Below, in pieces: positions 24,843 through 33,055 of a DNA stretch of 35,947 nt; the stretch's first letter is position 1; the number at the start of each line of letters is the position of its first letter. The notes beneath the pieces were generated by a model that was given only the letters and a program-made list of their open reading frames with translations, ran no database searches and was not told the origin of the DNA. A program made the position numbers and the translations under genes. The stretch spans positions 1-35,947 of the forward strand of contig JAPKFB010000051.1 of the NCBI GenBank assembly GCA_028821775.1. Direction: 5' to 3'. Origin of the DNA: Roseibacillus sp. (GTDB lineage: Bacteria > Verrucomicrobiota > Verrucomicrobiia > Verrucomicrobiales > Akkermansiaceae).

Positions 24843-27411
24843 TCCTGCCCGCGCGGAACCGTTCGACTACCACAGCGTGCGCGGCCGCGAGGCCAAGGGC
24901 CCGGTCGATAGCCTGCTGGAAGGTGAGCACCTTCCAAAGCACGGCAAGTCTCGGCCTCAGGGGATGAGAAGTTTTGGCGCGAGCTGGAGCGGTGACGCCC
25001 ACCTCCTCTGGGACGGCGAAATCGGACAGGAGATGACAACCGGGTTCCGCATCGAGGAAGCGGGAATCTACCAGGTCTCGGCCCAGCTGACGCTCGCACC
25101 CGACTACGGCGTGTTCTCGCTGAGTCTCGACGGAAAAGTGCTGCGCCGTGGGATTGATCTCTATGACCCGAAGGTCACCCTCGCTCCGATGGTGGATCTT
25201 GGGAAGCTGCCTCTCACCCGGGGTGAACACAAACTGGTCTTCAAGCTCATCGGAGCGAACCCCCGAGCATCCAAGTTCGGCAAATCGGGCTACCTTCTGG
25301 GTCTCGATTTCCTGGAGGTAGTCAACCTTGCTCCTCCTAAACAACCGGTCGCCAGGACCCCGGAAACGGAAGAAGCCCCTCCTGCAAGACTCGCTGTCAC
25401 CCTGGACGAAATGAAGCCAGTCCTGGCCACTTACTGCTACGGGTGCCATGGCGAAAAAGACAAGGTGAAAGGTAAGGTCAATCTGAAGGAACTCACCTCC
25501 GGGCAGGATTTTCTCTCCAACATCGAGCTCGTTCGCAAGGCCGCTGAAGCCATCGCCTACCAGGAGATGCCTCCCGAGGACGAAAGCCAGCCCAAGGCGG
25601 AGGATCGCCGCAAACTGGCAGCGCTTTTCAACGGATACCTTGAGAAACACCTCAAGGATTCAGGCCGCCTCAAGCCCATCGTGATGCGGCGCCTCAACCG
25701 CTACGAGTACAACAACGCAGTGCGCGACCTGTTGAAGCTGAAGGGCAATCTCTACCCCCTCCCGGAGAAGGTCATTCGCGGCGGCGATTATTTCAACCCG
25801 GCCTCGGGCAAATTTCCGGACGCGGTGCGCGTTTCCAATCGCGCTCTCGGCAAGAACCAGATCGAGCAACACATCCTCACCGGGGTGACGCCCTTCGCGA
25901 TCGACCTGCAGGCCGAGCACGGATTCAACAACCGCGGCGACGAGTTGAGTGTCTCCCCCATCCTGCTTGAGAGCTTCCTGAAGCTCGGTCGCTCCATCGT
26001 GAACAGTCGGGAGTTCGACCGCTATTCAGGCATCGCCGGCACCTTCTTCGCCGCTCCCAGGGTGGCCGATCAAAAACTCTGGCCCATGATCGCAGGGCAA
26101 CGCCTGCGCCCCTTCCTGGAGCGCGCCTTCCGCAGCCCCGTGCCCGACGAAACAGCTGGGCGTTATCTCCAGTTCTTCAGCCGGGAGTTGAAGCGTGGTG
26201 AGTCGTTCCAGCAGGCCATGAAAAGCGTGGTGGCCGGAATCCTCGCCTCGCCCCGCTTTCTCTACATCATCGAGCGCAAGCGCGACGCCACCAAGGAAGA
26301 GCCGCTCACCCCTCACGAACTGGCCACGCGGCTTTCCTTCTTTTTCTGGAGCAGCATCCCCGATGAAGAGCTGCTCGAGAAGGCTCGCAGCGGCGACCTG
26401 GTGAAGCCCGGGGTTTACGCCGCGCAGGTGAAGCGGATGCTGGAGGATCGCCGCAGCAAGGCCCTCGCCGAAAACTTCGCCCGGCAGTGGCTGCGACTCG
26501 ACCAGCTCATCACGGCGGTGCCCGATTTCGACCGCTTCGAGATCTACTACTCGCGCCGGGGTTGCGAGCAGTGGAAGTTCGGACTGCAGACCATGGTCGA
26601 ACCGCTCCTGCTCTTCGAGAGCATCATGGTGGAGGACCGGTCCATCATGTTGCTGGTCGATTCGAACTACTCTTACCGCTCCGACGAACTCCAGTCCTGG
26701 TACAAGGACGAAGTGCCCTTCGGAAAGCGCGCAAACCGGGATCGCTTCAACACCGAAGCGCAGAGTTATCGCCGCCGCACACTAGACACGCGCCGGGAAG
26801 GAGGGGTGATGACCTCCACGGCGGCGTTGACAATGACGTCCTCCCCCCTGCGGACCAACCCCATCCACCGCGGGGCGTGGGTCGCCACCGTCATCTTCAA
26901 CAAGCCGCCCCCTCCCCCACCGGACGTCGTGCCTGAAATCGAATCGGACGACGCCGTGATCGAGGCGACGGGACAGACCCTGCGCCAGCGGCTCATCGCC
27001 CACCAGGAGAACAAGAGCTGCATCTCCTGCCACCGGAAGATCGATCCCCTTGGATTCGCGCTGGAAAACTACGATGCGATTGGTCGCTGGCGGGACAAGT
27101 ACAGCTCCGGTCTCGCCATCGACGCGACCGGCGAACTCTTCGGCAAGCTCAAGTTCAAGGACGTGGTCGGTTTGAAGGACATTCTCCTCGAGAACCCCGA
27201 GTGGTTCATGCGTGCATTCAGCGAACACCTCCTTTCCTACGCTCTCGGGCGCGAGCTCGACCTCAGTGACAAGCCAGCCGTCGACCAGATTGTGCGCCAG
27301 GTGATCGCTGAACGTGGCAAGTTCTCCACGGTGGTTTCGGAGATCGCCTCCAGCTATCCTTTCCTTCACAAGACAAATCAGCTAGAACCGAGGAAAGCGA
27401 AGAAGCCATGA
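24787..27411 (+). CDS. DUF1587/DUF1592/DUF1588/DUF1585 cytochrome-type protein
   Basis: An 874-residue secreted protein. Signal peptide 1-23; an N-terminal beta-sandwich (about 28-185, with YQVSAQLTLAPDYGVFSLSLDG) is probably carbohydrate-binding. A cytochrome-like domain follows with CYGCH (217-221). Then come DUF1587 (about 298-360, RRLNRYEYNNAVRDLL), DUF1595/DUF1592 (about 440-640, SPRFLYIIERK, HELATRLSFFFWSSIPD), DUF1588 (about 660-755, TSSPLRTNPIHRG, PPPPPP and a second CxxCH, CISCH at 745-749) and DUF1585 (about 800-870). This family is typical of Planctomycetes and Verrucomicrobia; it is thought to be a periplasmic redox system working with the DUF1552 protein, but its reaction is unproven. 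Its stop overlaps the DUF1552 gene by four bases (ATGA). The start at 24787 opens the signal peptide. Confidence 0.92.
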   Translation: MKLKPCSAVLCASALSALSPARAEPFDYHSVRGREAKGPVDSLLEGEHLPKHGKSRPQGMRSFGASWSGDAHLLWDGEIGQEMTTGFRIEEAGIYQVSAQLTLAPDYGVFSLSLDGKVLRRGIDLYDPKVTLAPMVDLGKLPLTRGEHKLVFKLIGANPRASKFGKSGYLLGLDFLEVVNLAPPKQPVARTPETEEAPPARLAVTLDEMKPVLATYCYGCHGEKDKVKGKVNLKELTSGQDFLSNIELVRKAAEAIAYQEMPPEDESQPKAEDRRKLAALFNGYLEKHLKDSGRLKPIVMRRLNRYEYNNAVRDLLKLKGNLYPLPEKVIRGGDYFNPASGKFPDAVRVSNRALGKNQIEQHILTGVTPFAIDLQAEHGFNNRGDELSVSPILLESFLKLGRSIVNSREFDRYSGIAGTFFAAPRVADQKLWPMIAGQRLRPFLERAFRSPVPDETAGRYLQFFSRELKRGESFQQAMKSVVAGILASPRFLYIIERKRDATKEEPLTPHELATRLSFFFWSSIPDEELLEKARSGDLVKPGVYAAQVKRMLEDRRSKALAENFARQWLRLDQLITAVPDFDRFEIYYSRRGCEQWKFGLQTMVEPLLLFESIMVEDRSIMLLVDSNYSYRSDELQSWYKDEVPFGKRANRDRFNTEAQSYRRRTLDTRREGGVMTSTAALTMTSSPLRTNPIHRGAWVATVIFNKPPPPPPDVVPEIESDDAVIEATGQTLRQRLIAHQENKSCISCHRKIDPLGFALENYDAIGRWRDKYSSGLAIDATGELFGKLKFKDVVGLKDILLENPEWFMRAFSEHLLSYALGRELDLSDKPAVDQIVRQVIAERGKFSTVVSEIASSYPFLHKTNQLEPRKAKKP

Positions 27412-28709
27412 TCCTCAAGCGAACGACTCTCTCCCGGCGCACGGTGCTCCGCGGCGCCGGCGCGACCTTGGCGCTGCCCCTGCTCGAGATCATGCAGAGC
27501 GGCAGCTTGGCAGCCGCCCCGGCCAAGGGGAAACCGCCGGTGCGCACCGCCTTCTTCTACATTCCGAACGGCGTGGTGCAGCGCGCCTGGCATCCAGTGG
27601 AGACCGGCACCGGTTTTGCGCTGAGCCCGACCTTGCAACCTCTCGCCCCGGTTCGCGAACACATCTCCCTCTTCACCAAGCTGGACCGCATCAAGGTGGC
27701 CGGCACCGACGGTCACGCCCAGGCCGGGGCCTGCTGGCTCAGCAGCGCGGCGCCCGACGAGCTCTCGCCCGCCGGTTATCCGCTCAAGAAGACCATCGAC
27801 CAGATCATTGCGGAGGAAGCGGGCAAGCATACCGCCTTCCGCTCGCTCGAACTCAGCTGCAACCCCTACGAGGACAACCGCGAGTCGGTCTACTTCGATA
27901 ACATTTCGTGGTACGGACACGGACATGTGGCGCGTTCGCTGCGCGATCCGCAGGCGGTCTTCAACCGCCTCTTCGCGGTGAAGGAGCACGCCGAACACGG
28001 AAGCGTGCTCGATCTCGTGATGGACGACGCCAAGTCACTCGACCGCGACCTCGGGAAAATCGATCGTGAGAAGCTCGACGAGTACATGGAGTCGGTCCGC
28101 ACCGTGGAACTCCAGATCGAACGGGTGACCAAACGTCAGGCCGAGATCGACAAGCTCAAGATCGCCGCGCCCACCAAGCCGTGGCAAAGCATGACGCGCG
28201 GCGAGTTCATCCAGGTCATGGGCAATCTCATGATCCTCGCCTTCCGGACCGACCTGACCCGGGTGGCCACCATCATGAGCAGCCCGGAACGCTGGGGATC
28301 ACCCCTCAAGGTGCAGGGGCTCTTCGACAAGCCAGTCCAACACCACGGCATGACGCACGGCCAGGGCAACGAGCGCGTCCGCAAGGAACTGGAACGCCTC
28401 GATCGCTTTCACGTCGAGCAGTTCGCGAGCATCGTGGCGAAGATGGCAGAGGTGAAGGAAGGCGCAGGCACCCTGCTCGACAACATGATCTTTACCCTCG
28501 GTTCCGGCATCAGCGACGGCTCCCTGCATGTCTACACCGACCTTCCCACCATCGTGGCGGGTCACGGCGGCGGCCAGATCGCGACCAACCGGCACTTGAA
28601 GTCCGGGCAAGGAACTCCCATCGCCAACCTCTGGCTCTCCATGGCTCAGATCATGGGCGTGAAGACGAACCGCATCGCGGATAGCACAAGCGCCTTGCCG
28701 TTGGGTTGA
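27408..28709 (+). CDS. DUF1552 protein with twin-arginine signal
   Basis: A 433-residue protein. The N-terminus has SRRTVLRGAGATLALPLLE, a twin-arginine-type signal (Arg10-Arg11), suggesting folded export. The mature part begins RTAFFYIPNGVVQRAWHP, followed by LFTKLDRIKVAGTDGHAQAG, a helical middle (DEYMESVRTVELQIERVTKR) and IFTLGSGISDGSLHVYTDLP near the end, all characteristic of DUF1552. Family members almost always follow a DUF1592-type gene, as here with a four-base overlap, and the two probably form one complex. The biochemical role is not known; the fold is related to the alkaline-phosphatase/DUF1501 group. The frame is complete with no visible damage. Confidence 0.9.
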   Translation: MILKRTTLSRRTVLRGAGATLALPLLEIMQSGSLAAAPAKGKPPVRTAFFYIPNGVVQRAWHPVETGTGFALSPTLQPLAPVREHISLFTKLDRIKVAGTDGHAQAGACWLSSAAPDELSPAGYPLKKTIDQIIAEEAGKHTAFRSLELSCNPYEDNRESVYFDNISWYGHGHVARSLRDPQAVFNRLFAVKEHAEHGSVLDLVMDDAKSLDRDLGKIDREKLDEYMESVRTVELQIERVTKRQAEIDKLKIAAPTKPWQSMTRGEFIQVMGNLMILAFRTDLTRVATIMSSPERWGSPLKVQGLFDKPVQHHGMTHGQGNERVRKELERLDRFHVEQFASIVAKMAEVKEGAGTLLDNMIFTLGSGISDGSLHVYTDLPTIVAGHGGGQIATNRHLKSGQGTPIANLWLSMAQIMGVKTNRIADSTSALPLG

Positions 28710-28725
28710 ATCACCATTCACCGCA

Positions 28726-28785
28726 ATGAAAATCCTGCGTGCCAACATGCCCATGGTATGCTCCGATGCGCATTCCGCAGAATGA
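28726..28785 (+). CDS. Possible 19-residue leader ORF coupled to the permease
   Basis: A 19-codon frame (MKILRANMPMVCSDAHSAE) starts 17 bases after the DUF1552 stop and ends in TGA overlapping the permease ATG (ATGA). The arrangement would allow translational coupling. It has no family signature and could be a remnant of a lost gene, such as the missing ABC ATPase, or chance. Confidence 0.25.
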   Translation: MKILRANMPMVCSDAHSAE

Positions 28786-30134
28786 AGATCAAGTTTGGCG
28801 ACTATGGAATGGTGCTTGTGCTCTTGGCACTGGTATTGTTGTTCAGCCTTCTCACCCTCAAACGCAAGGACGACAATGGCCCAAGCGCTGCGTTGGACTT
28901 GGTGGAGCAGGTTCAAAAGGACGTTCCCGAAGGGCAGACCGTTCTCATTTTTGGCGCCACCAATACTCCCTACCAGGGCGTCGCGGAAGGAGTGGCGAAG
29001 GGGCTCACCAAGGAAGGGCGCGGAAACTTTCAGCTCGTCATCGGTGTTCCACGGGACTTGCGGGTGGCGCTGAACGAACTTCGGGGAGCAGGCGGCCAAC
29101 TCGGCGCAATCGCCACCAGTGGAGAGAGGGCCAACGAGATCATTCAGGAGATCCCGAATAACTACCCCGAGTTCAAGAACTACAAGGTGCTCCGACCCAG
29201 TACCAGTCTCTATTCAACATTTTTTCAAACCCGAAATTTCCTGGCCATCTCCAAGCGAGTGGTCGTGATCGCGATCGTCGCGATCGGGATGACCCTGGTG
29301 ATCATCACGGCCGGAATTGATCTTTCGGTTGGCAGCCTGGTGGGCCTTTCCGCCATGGTGGGCGCAGGGATGGTCCAAACAAACGTGGTGCGGGCCCTCG
29401 AAGCGGGTGGCAGCGCAAATGATGTCGGCGGAGGGGCGGTCTTGCTCGGCTTCCTGATCGCCATCCTCTGTTGCGCGGCAATTGGATTCACCTGTGGTTC
29501 CGTGATCGCAGTCTTCAAGGTCGCCCCCTTCATCGTCACCCTGGGAGTGATGATGATCGCGCGCGGACTCGCGAAGATGTCGACCGACATCGACCACAAT
29601 CTGCCCCTCTCTTTCGACTGGCTCAGCCACGGAAAAATCCTCGGGATTCCCAATACCATTCTCCTCCTGATATTCCTCTACCTCGGCGCCCACATCTTCA
29701 TGTCGCGGACGAAGTACGGGCGCTACATCTACGCGGTCGGAGGTAATGCCGAGGCGTCCCGCCTCAGTGGGGTCCCCGTCACCGGAGTCCTTGTCTTCGT
29801 CTACACCATTTGCGGCGTTCTCTGCGGACTGGGTGGCTGCGTGCAGGCTTCCCAAATCGGCGAAGCGACCAAGACAATTGGCATTTCGCTCGAACTGGAA
29901 GTCATTGCCGCGGTCGTGGTGGGAGGCACCAGTCTCTTTGGGGGAACGGGGCGCATCTTTGGCACCTTGATCGGCGCCCTGGTAATCTCGGTCATGAAAA
30001 ACGGGATGAACCAGCTCAACTTTGAGGATGCCCTGCAGGATGTCGTCCTCGGGGCCATCATCATCATCGCCGTGCTGATCGACAAGTTGCGCCAAAGCGG
30101 CGGTCTGCGGAAGGTGCTTGCGGAACCCTATTAG
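28782..30134 (+). CDS. Ribose/sugar-type ABC transporter permease with periplasmic insertion
   Basis: A 450-residue inner-membrane permease of the RbsC/BPD_transp_2 family. A first membrane helix (about 8-26) is followed by a roughly 125-residue soluble segment (about 30-157; VLIFGATNTPYQGVAEGVAKG, LRGAGGQLGAIATSGERANE), then the RbsC core: KRVVVIAIVAIGMTLVIITAG, GIDLSVGSLVGL, APFIVTLGVMMIARG, GGNAEASRLSGVPV and GGTSLFGGTGRIFGTLIGA. Typical RbsC proteins are about 320 residues and lack this segment, whose alternating strand/helix pattern resembles part of a sugar-binding lobe. The product should import a sugar with the binding lipoprotein encoded 143 bases downstream. No ATPase gene of the RbsA type is present nearby, so energy coupling must come from elsewhere. 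The start at 28782 is preferred; 28758 is an alternative. Confidence 0.88.
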   Translation: MKIKFGDYGMVLVLLALVLLFSLLTLKRKDDNGPSAALDLVEQVQKDVPEGQTVLIFGATNTPYQGVAEGVAKGLTKEGRGNFQLVIGVPRDLRVALNELRGAGGQLGAIATSGERANEIIQEIPNNYPEFKNYKVLRPSTSLYSTFFQTRNFLAISKRVVVIAIVAIGMTLVIITAGIDLSVGSLVGLSAMVGAGMVQTNVVRALEAGGSANDVGGGAVLLGFLIAILCCAAIGFTCGSVIAVFKVAPFIVTLGVMMIARGLAKMSTDIDHNLPLSFDWLSHGKILGIPNTILLLIFLYLGAHIFMSRTKYGRYIYAVGGNAEASRLSGVPVTGVLVFVYTICGVLCGLGGCVQASQIGEATKTIGISLELEVIAAVVVGGTSLFGGTGRIFGTLIGALVISVMKNGMNQLNFEDALQDVVLGAIIIIAVLIDKLRQSGGLRKVLAEPY

Positions 30135-30185
30135 AGTCTGTCCCCTCTCCAGGCGGGAAGTTGTTTCTCAAACCTGAATAGTCAC

Positions 30186-30203
30186 GAGGGTCGTTTGACC
30201 TTC
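30186..30203 (+). terminator. Small hairpin downstream of the permease gene
   Basis: GAGGGTC (30186-30192), loop GTTT, GACCTTC (30197-30203): seven pairs with one G-U. It lies between permease and binding-protein genes and might attenuate or separate their transcription, or cap the upstream mRNA. No T tract follows, so this is weak. Confidence 0.3.
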
Positions 30204-30277
30204 CTCTGCCCCCCCTGAAAAGACGACTGATTTATGGTTCCCACCAGGGCATTCTAGATTCATCTTCCTACTCTCCT

Positions 30278-31276
30278 ATGAAAAGACATTGCTTTCTCTC
30301 TCTCCTCCTCTCCGGCTTACTCATCTCGCTCGTCTCGTGTGGAGGCAAGAAGGAGACCAATACCGACGACGGCAAGGGCGGCCCTGATAAAAGCGGCGGG
30401 AGCAAGGGGAGCATCGGAATGACCTGTATGGATCTCAACAATCCCTTCTTCCGCTTGATCGCCGATGTCATGGAGAAGGAAGCCTCCAAGGCGGGCTATA
30501 AACTGATCGCTCTCAACGGAGACACCAACCCGGTACTCCAGAACACCCAGATGAGGGATTTTGTGGCCCAGGAGTGCAAGGCCATCTTCCTGCATCCCAC
30601 CGACTCCTCAGCGGTGGCAGATGGCATCAAACACGCCTTCGATGCAGGAGTTCCCGTCTTTACCTTCGACATGGAAATGGAAAGCGCGGAGGTCCGCAAG
30701 ATGGTCGCCGCACACATCGGCAGCGACAACTTCCAGGGTGGCCAACTCGCCGGGGAGAGCATGATGAAATTGACCGGCGGGAAAGGAGAGATCGGAATTA
30801 TCGACCTGCCCACCGCCAACTCCTGCGTCAAGCGAGTCGATGGCTTCATGGACTACCTCAAGAAGAACGGCAGCGAACTCAAGATCGTCAGCACCCTGAA
30901 CGGAAATGGAAAAGTCGACGTCGGCAACAAGGTGGCGGAAGAGATGATCGTCGCCCATCCTGACATCGTCGCCATCTTCGCAATCAACGATCCGTGCGGA
31001 CTGGGGGCCTATCGCGCCATTCAGAAACTGGAGCTCACGGATCAGATCACGGTCATCGGATTCGATGGGTCACCCAAGGGCAAGAAGGGCGTGCTCGACA
31101 AAAAACTCTACGACACGCCCCAGCAATTTCCCCGCAAAATGGCGATCGAAACCGTCGCAAATTTCCTCAAGCACCAGAAGGGCGACGAATTAGAGCCCAG
31201 CGTCTTCCTCCCCTGCAAGCACTACCTCCACGAGGACGCCGCCAAGGACAAGAACCTGGATGGCTGGGGAGAATAA
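30278..31276 (+). CDS. Sugar-binding lipoprotein of an ABC importer (ribose-type, periplasmic-binding family)
   Basis: A 332-residue solute-binding protein with a lipoprotein signal: LISLVSCGGKK, lipobox Cys21, then a Gly/Lys/Asp linker. The mature domain has the type I periplasmic-binding pattern of RbsB: IGMTCMDLNNPFFRLIADVM, LNGDTNPVLQNTQM, IFLHPTDSSAV, VPVFTFDMEM, IGSDNFQGGQLAG, VAIFAINDPCGLGAYRAI and VIGFDGSPKGK. It should capture a monosaccharide or sugar derivative and deliver it to the permease upstream. The binding-site Asn/Asp/Arg positions are broadly ribose-like, but the exact ligand cannot be read. The order permease then binding protein without ATPase is unusual for ribose operons, in which rbsA normally precedes rbsC. 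Confidence 0.9.
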   Translation: MKRHCFLSLLLSGLLISLVSCGGKKETNTDDGKGGPDKSGGSKGSIGMTCMDLNNPFFRLIADVMEKEASKAGYKLIALNGDTNPVLQNTQMRDFVAQECKAIFLHPTDSSAVADGIKHAFDAGVPVFTFDMEMESAEVRKMVAAHIGSDNFQGGQLAGESMMKLTGGKGEIGIIDLPTANSCVKRVDGFMDYLKKNGSELKIVSTLNGNGKVDVGNKVAEEMIVAHPDIVAIFAINDPCGLGAYRAIQKLELTDQITVIGFDGSPKGKKGVLDKKLYDTPQQFPRKMAIETVANFLKHQKGDELEPSVFLPCKHYLHEDAAKDKNLDGWGE

Positions 31277-31293
31277 GCTGTGATCCGTGTCAG

Positions 31294-31455
31294 GCCCTCA
31301 TCACAGGTGGTCTTCACGGCAACAAACCGACGGGAGCATCTGGAAATCGTGGCCAGGCTTTCGGCCATGGCGAAGGAGGGGCCCAGCTTGGGGAAGAAGT
31401 GAAAAAACGTGAGCAGTGTCCAGTATACAAGTGCACAGACCAGCCCTTGAAATAG
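31294..31455 (+). pseudogene. Decayed fragment resembling the aspartoacylase-like gene that follows
   Basis: In one frame this gap reads ALITGGLHGNKPTGAS, which parallels VLITGGVHGDEPAGAR of the intact gene at 31534 at both protein and base level (31294-31342 versus about 31681-31729). The zinc-binding HxxE pair (HGDE) has become HGNK, so the fragment could not bind metal. Similarity fades after about 16 residues; the frame ends in TAG at 31455. It looks like a remnant of a tandem duplicate or of an older copy. Confidence 0.45.
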
Positions 31456-31533
31456 ACTGTCCCCTCTACATTGTTCTGCTTACGGGGTGCGCTCTCTCTC
31501 CACGCATTCATCCCTGACTTAGAACATTCCATC

Positions 31534-33042
31534 GTGTTTCGCTTCCAGATCACCGCCCTCTTCCTGGCCGTCCTCCCTCTCTCTGCGCAGGCCGAGTTCT
31601 CGAGCGTAGCGGGAGTTCTCGCGGGAGGAACCGAGTGGGAGACGCCCTACTACCTCATCAACTCAGGGCAGCCGGGACCGACGGTCCTCATCACGGGCGG
31701 AGTGCACGGGGACGAACCGGCGGGTGCCCGGGCCGCGGAACAGATCCGGCACTGGCGGATTGTCAAGGGACGCCTGGTTGTCGTTCCACGAGTCAACGTG
31801 CCAGCGCTCACCGCGGGAACACGTCATATGCCCGGGGTGGAGAAGCCCCTTCTCAATCTCAATCGCAACTTTCCCAGGGCAACCGGTCCGAACGAGGCCC
31901 GGGGCGAATTGGCCCGCGCATTGTGGTCCCTGGTCGAGAAGATCGAGCCGGACTGGGTGCTCGATTTGCACGAAGGATTTCACTTCCACCAAATCAACGA
32001 TGCCTCGGTGGGGTCCACCATCATCGATGCCAACCGCGAAGAGGCCGACGAGATCATTCCCCGCATGCTCATGTCGATCAACGCCACGATCAGCGACCAG
32101 AAGAAAAAGTTCGTGCGTCTTCGTGGCTCCGCGAATGGCAGTCTTGCCCGCGCAGCGAACGCCCACCTCGGAGCAGCGGCAATGACGTTGGAAACAACGA
32201 GACGGGAACAGCCCCTTTCCTTTCGTACGCGGCAGCACCGCATCATGGTCCACACCCTCCTGGCCCACCTGGGCATGATCGAGGCGGGAACGCCCAACCT
32301 CGTGACGCCGTCGAGGGGGAAGAGTCTCCTGCGCGTCGCCCTCTACGACGCAGGGGGCGTGGGTGGGAATGGACCGAGGCAATTGGAAACGGTGATAAAG
32401 GAGATCAAGCCCTCCTTCACCTGGCGGATCTCTTCCGAGGACATTGCCGATGGCGCCCTCCAACAATTCGACCTCGTGATCTTTCCCGGGGGGAGCGGCA
32501 GCAAGCAGGCGGCCGCGATTGGCGCAGAGGGCCGCGCCCATGTCCGCAACTTCGTGGAAGACGGGGGCGGTTTTGTGGGCGTGTGTGCCGGAGCCTACCT
32601 CGCCGCCGCAAACTACAAGTGGTCGCTCGCGATCAGCAATCACAAGACCTTTTGCGAAGTGCGGGAGATTCCCAAAGTGGGACGGAAGAGCATGTGGTAC
32701 CGCGGAAAATCCAGCACTGTGAAGATGGCCCTCACCAAGGCCGGGAAGGAGATCCTCGGCCAGGTTGAGGGAACCATTCCGGTGCGCTACCACAACGGGC
32801 CCATCGTCTCGCCGGCCAACCACGAAGGCCTTCCCGGTTACCAGGTGCTCGCCCACTTCCGCAGCGAAGTTGCGCGCTATGAAACGCAGAAGGGAACGAT
32901 GGTGGACACCCCTGCCATCATTGCGTCCAATTTTGGCAAGGGCCGGGTGCTTTGTATCAGCCCACATCCGGAGTCCTCCAAGGAGCTCCGACCCCTGGTG
33001 GCGCGGGGGATTCAGTGGGCGGCGAGCAGCGGGAAGAATTGA
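31534..33042 (+). CDS. Secreted aspartoacylase/carboxypeptidase-like zinc hydrolase fused to a BPL_N-type amidotransferase-like domain
   Basis: A 502-residue protein with a GTG start and signal peptide (VFRFQITALFLAVLPLSAQA). Residues about 40-255 are a succinylglutamate desuccinylase/aspartoacylase (M14-like) domain: TGGVHGDEPAG gives the zinc ligands His58 and Glu61, and DLHEGFHFH gives His146; MTLETTRREQP probably carries the catalytic Glu. Residues about 265-500 are a BPL_N-like class I glutamine-amidotransferase fold: VIFPGGSGSKQ, FVGVCAGAYLA with nucleophile-type Cys351, and YHNGP. The pairing suggests cleavage of an amide or peptide outside the cytoplasm, but the substrate is unknown. 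GTG at 31534 is chosen because it opens the signal peptide; upstream in-frame residues are unrelated. A decayed partial copy lies just upstream and a DUF1501 tail just downstream. Confidence 0.8.
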   Translation: MFRFQITALFLAVLPLSAQAEFSSVAGVLAGGTEWETPYYLINSGQPGPTVLITGGVHGDEPAGARAAEQIRHWRIVKGRLVVVPRVNVPALTAGTRHMPGVEKPLLNLNRNFPRATGPNEARGELARALWSLVEKIEPDWVLDLHEGFHFHQINDASVGSTIIDANREEADEIIPRMLMSINATISDQKKKFVRLRGSANGSLARAANAHLGAAAMTLETTRREQPLSFRTRQHRIMVHTLLAHLGMIEAGTPNLVTPSRGKSLLRVALYDAGGVGGNGPRQLETVIKEIKPSFTWRISSEDIADGALQQFDLVIFPGGSGSKQAAAIGAEGRAHVRNFVEDGGGFVGVCAGAYLAAANYKWSLAISNHKTFCEVREIPKVGRKSMWYRGKSSTVKMALTKAGKEILGQVEGTIPVRYHNGPIVSPANHEGLPGYQVLAHFRSEVARYETQKGTMVDTPAIIASNFGKGRVLCISPHPESSKELRPLVARGIQWAASSGKN

Positions 33043-33055
33043 GACTCCTCCAGCA

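Noticed and set aside
30138..31467. CTGTCCCCTCT occurring after TAG at 30138-30148 and 31457-31467, flanking the binding-protein gene
   Set aside because: An 11-base match is expected many times by chance in 36 kb; no longer flanking identity or target-site duplication was seen.
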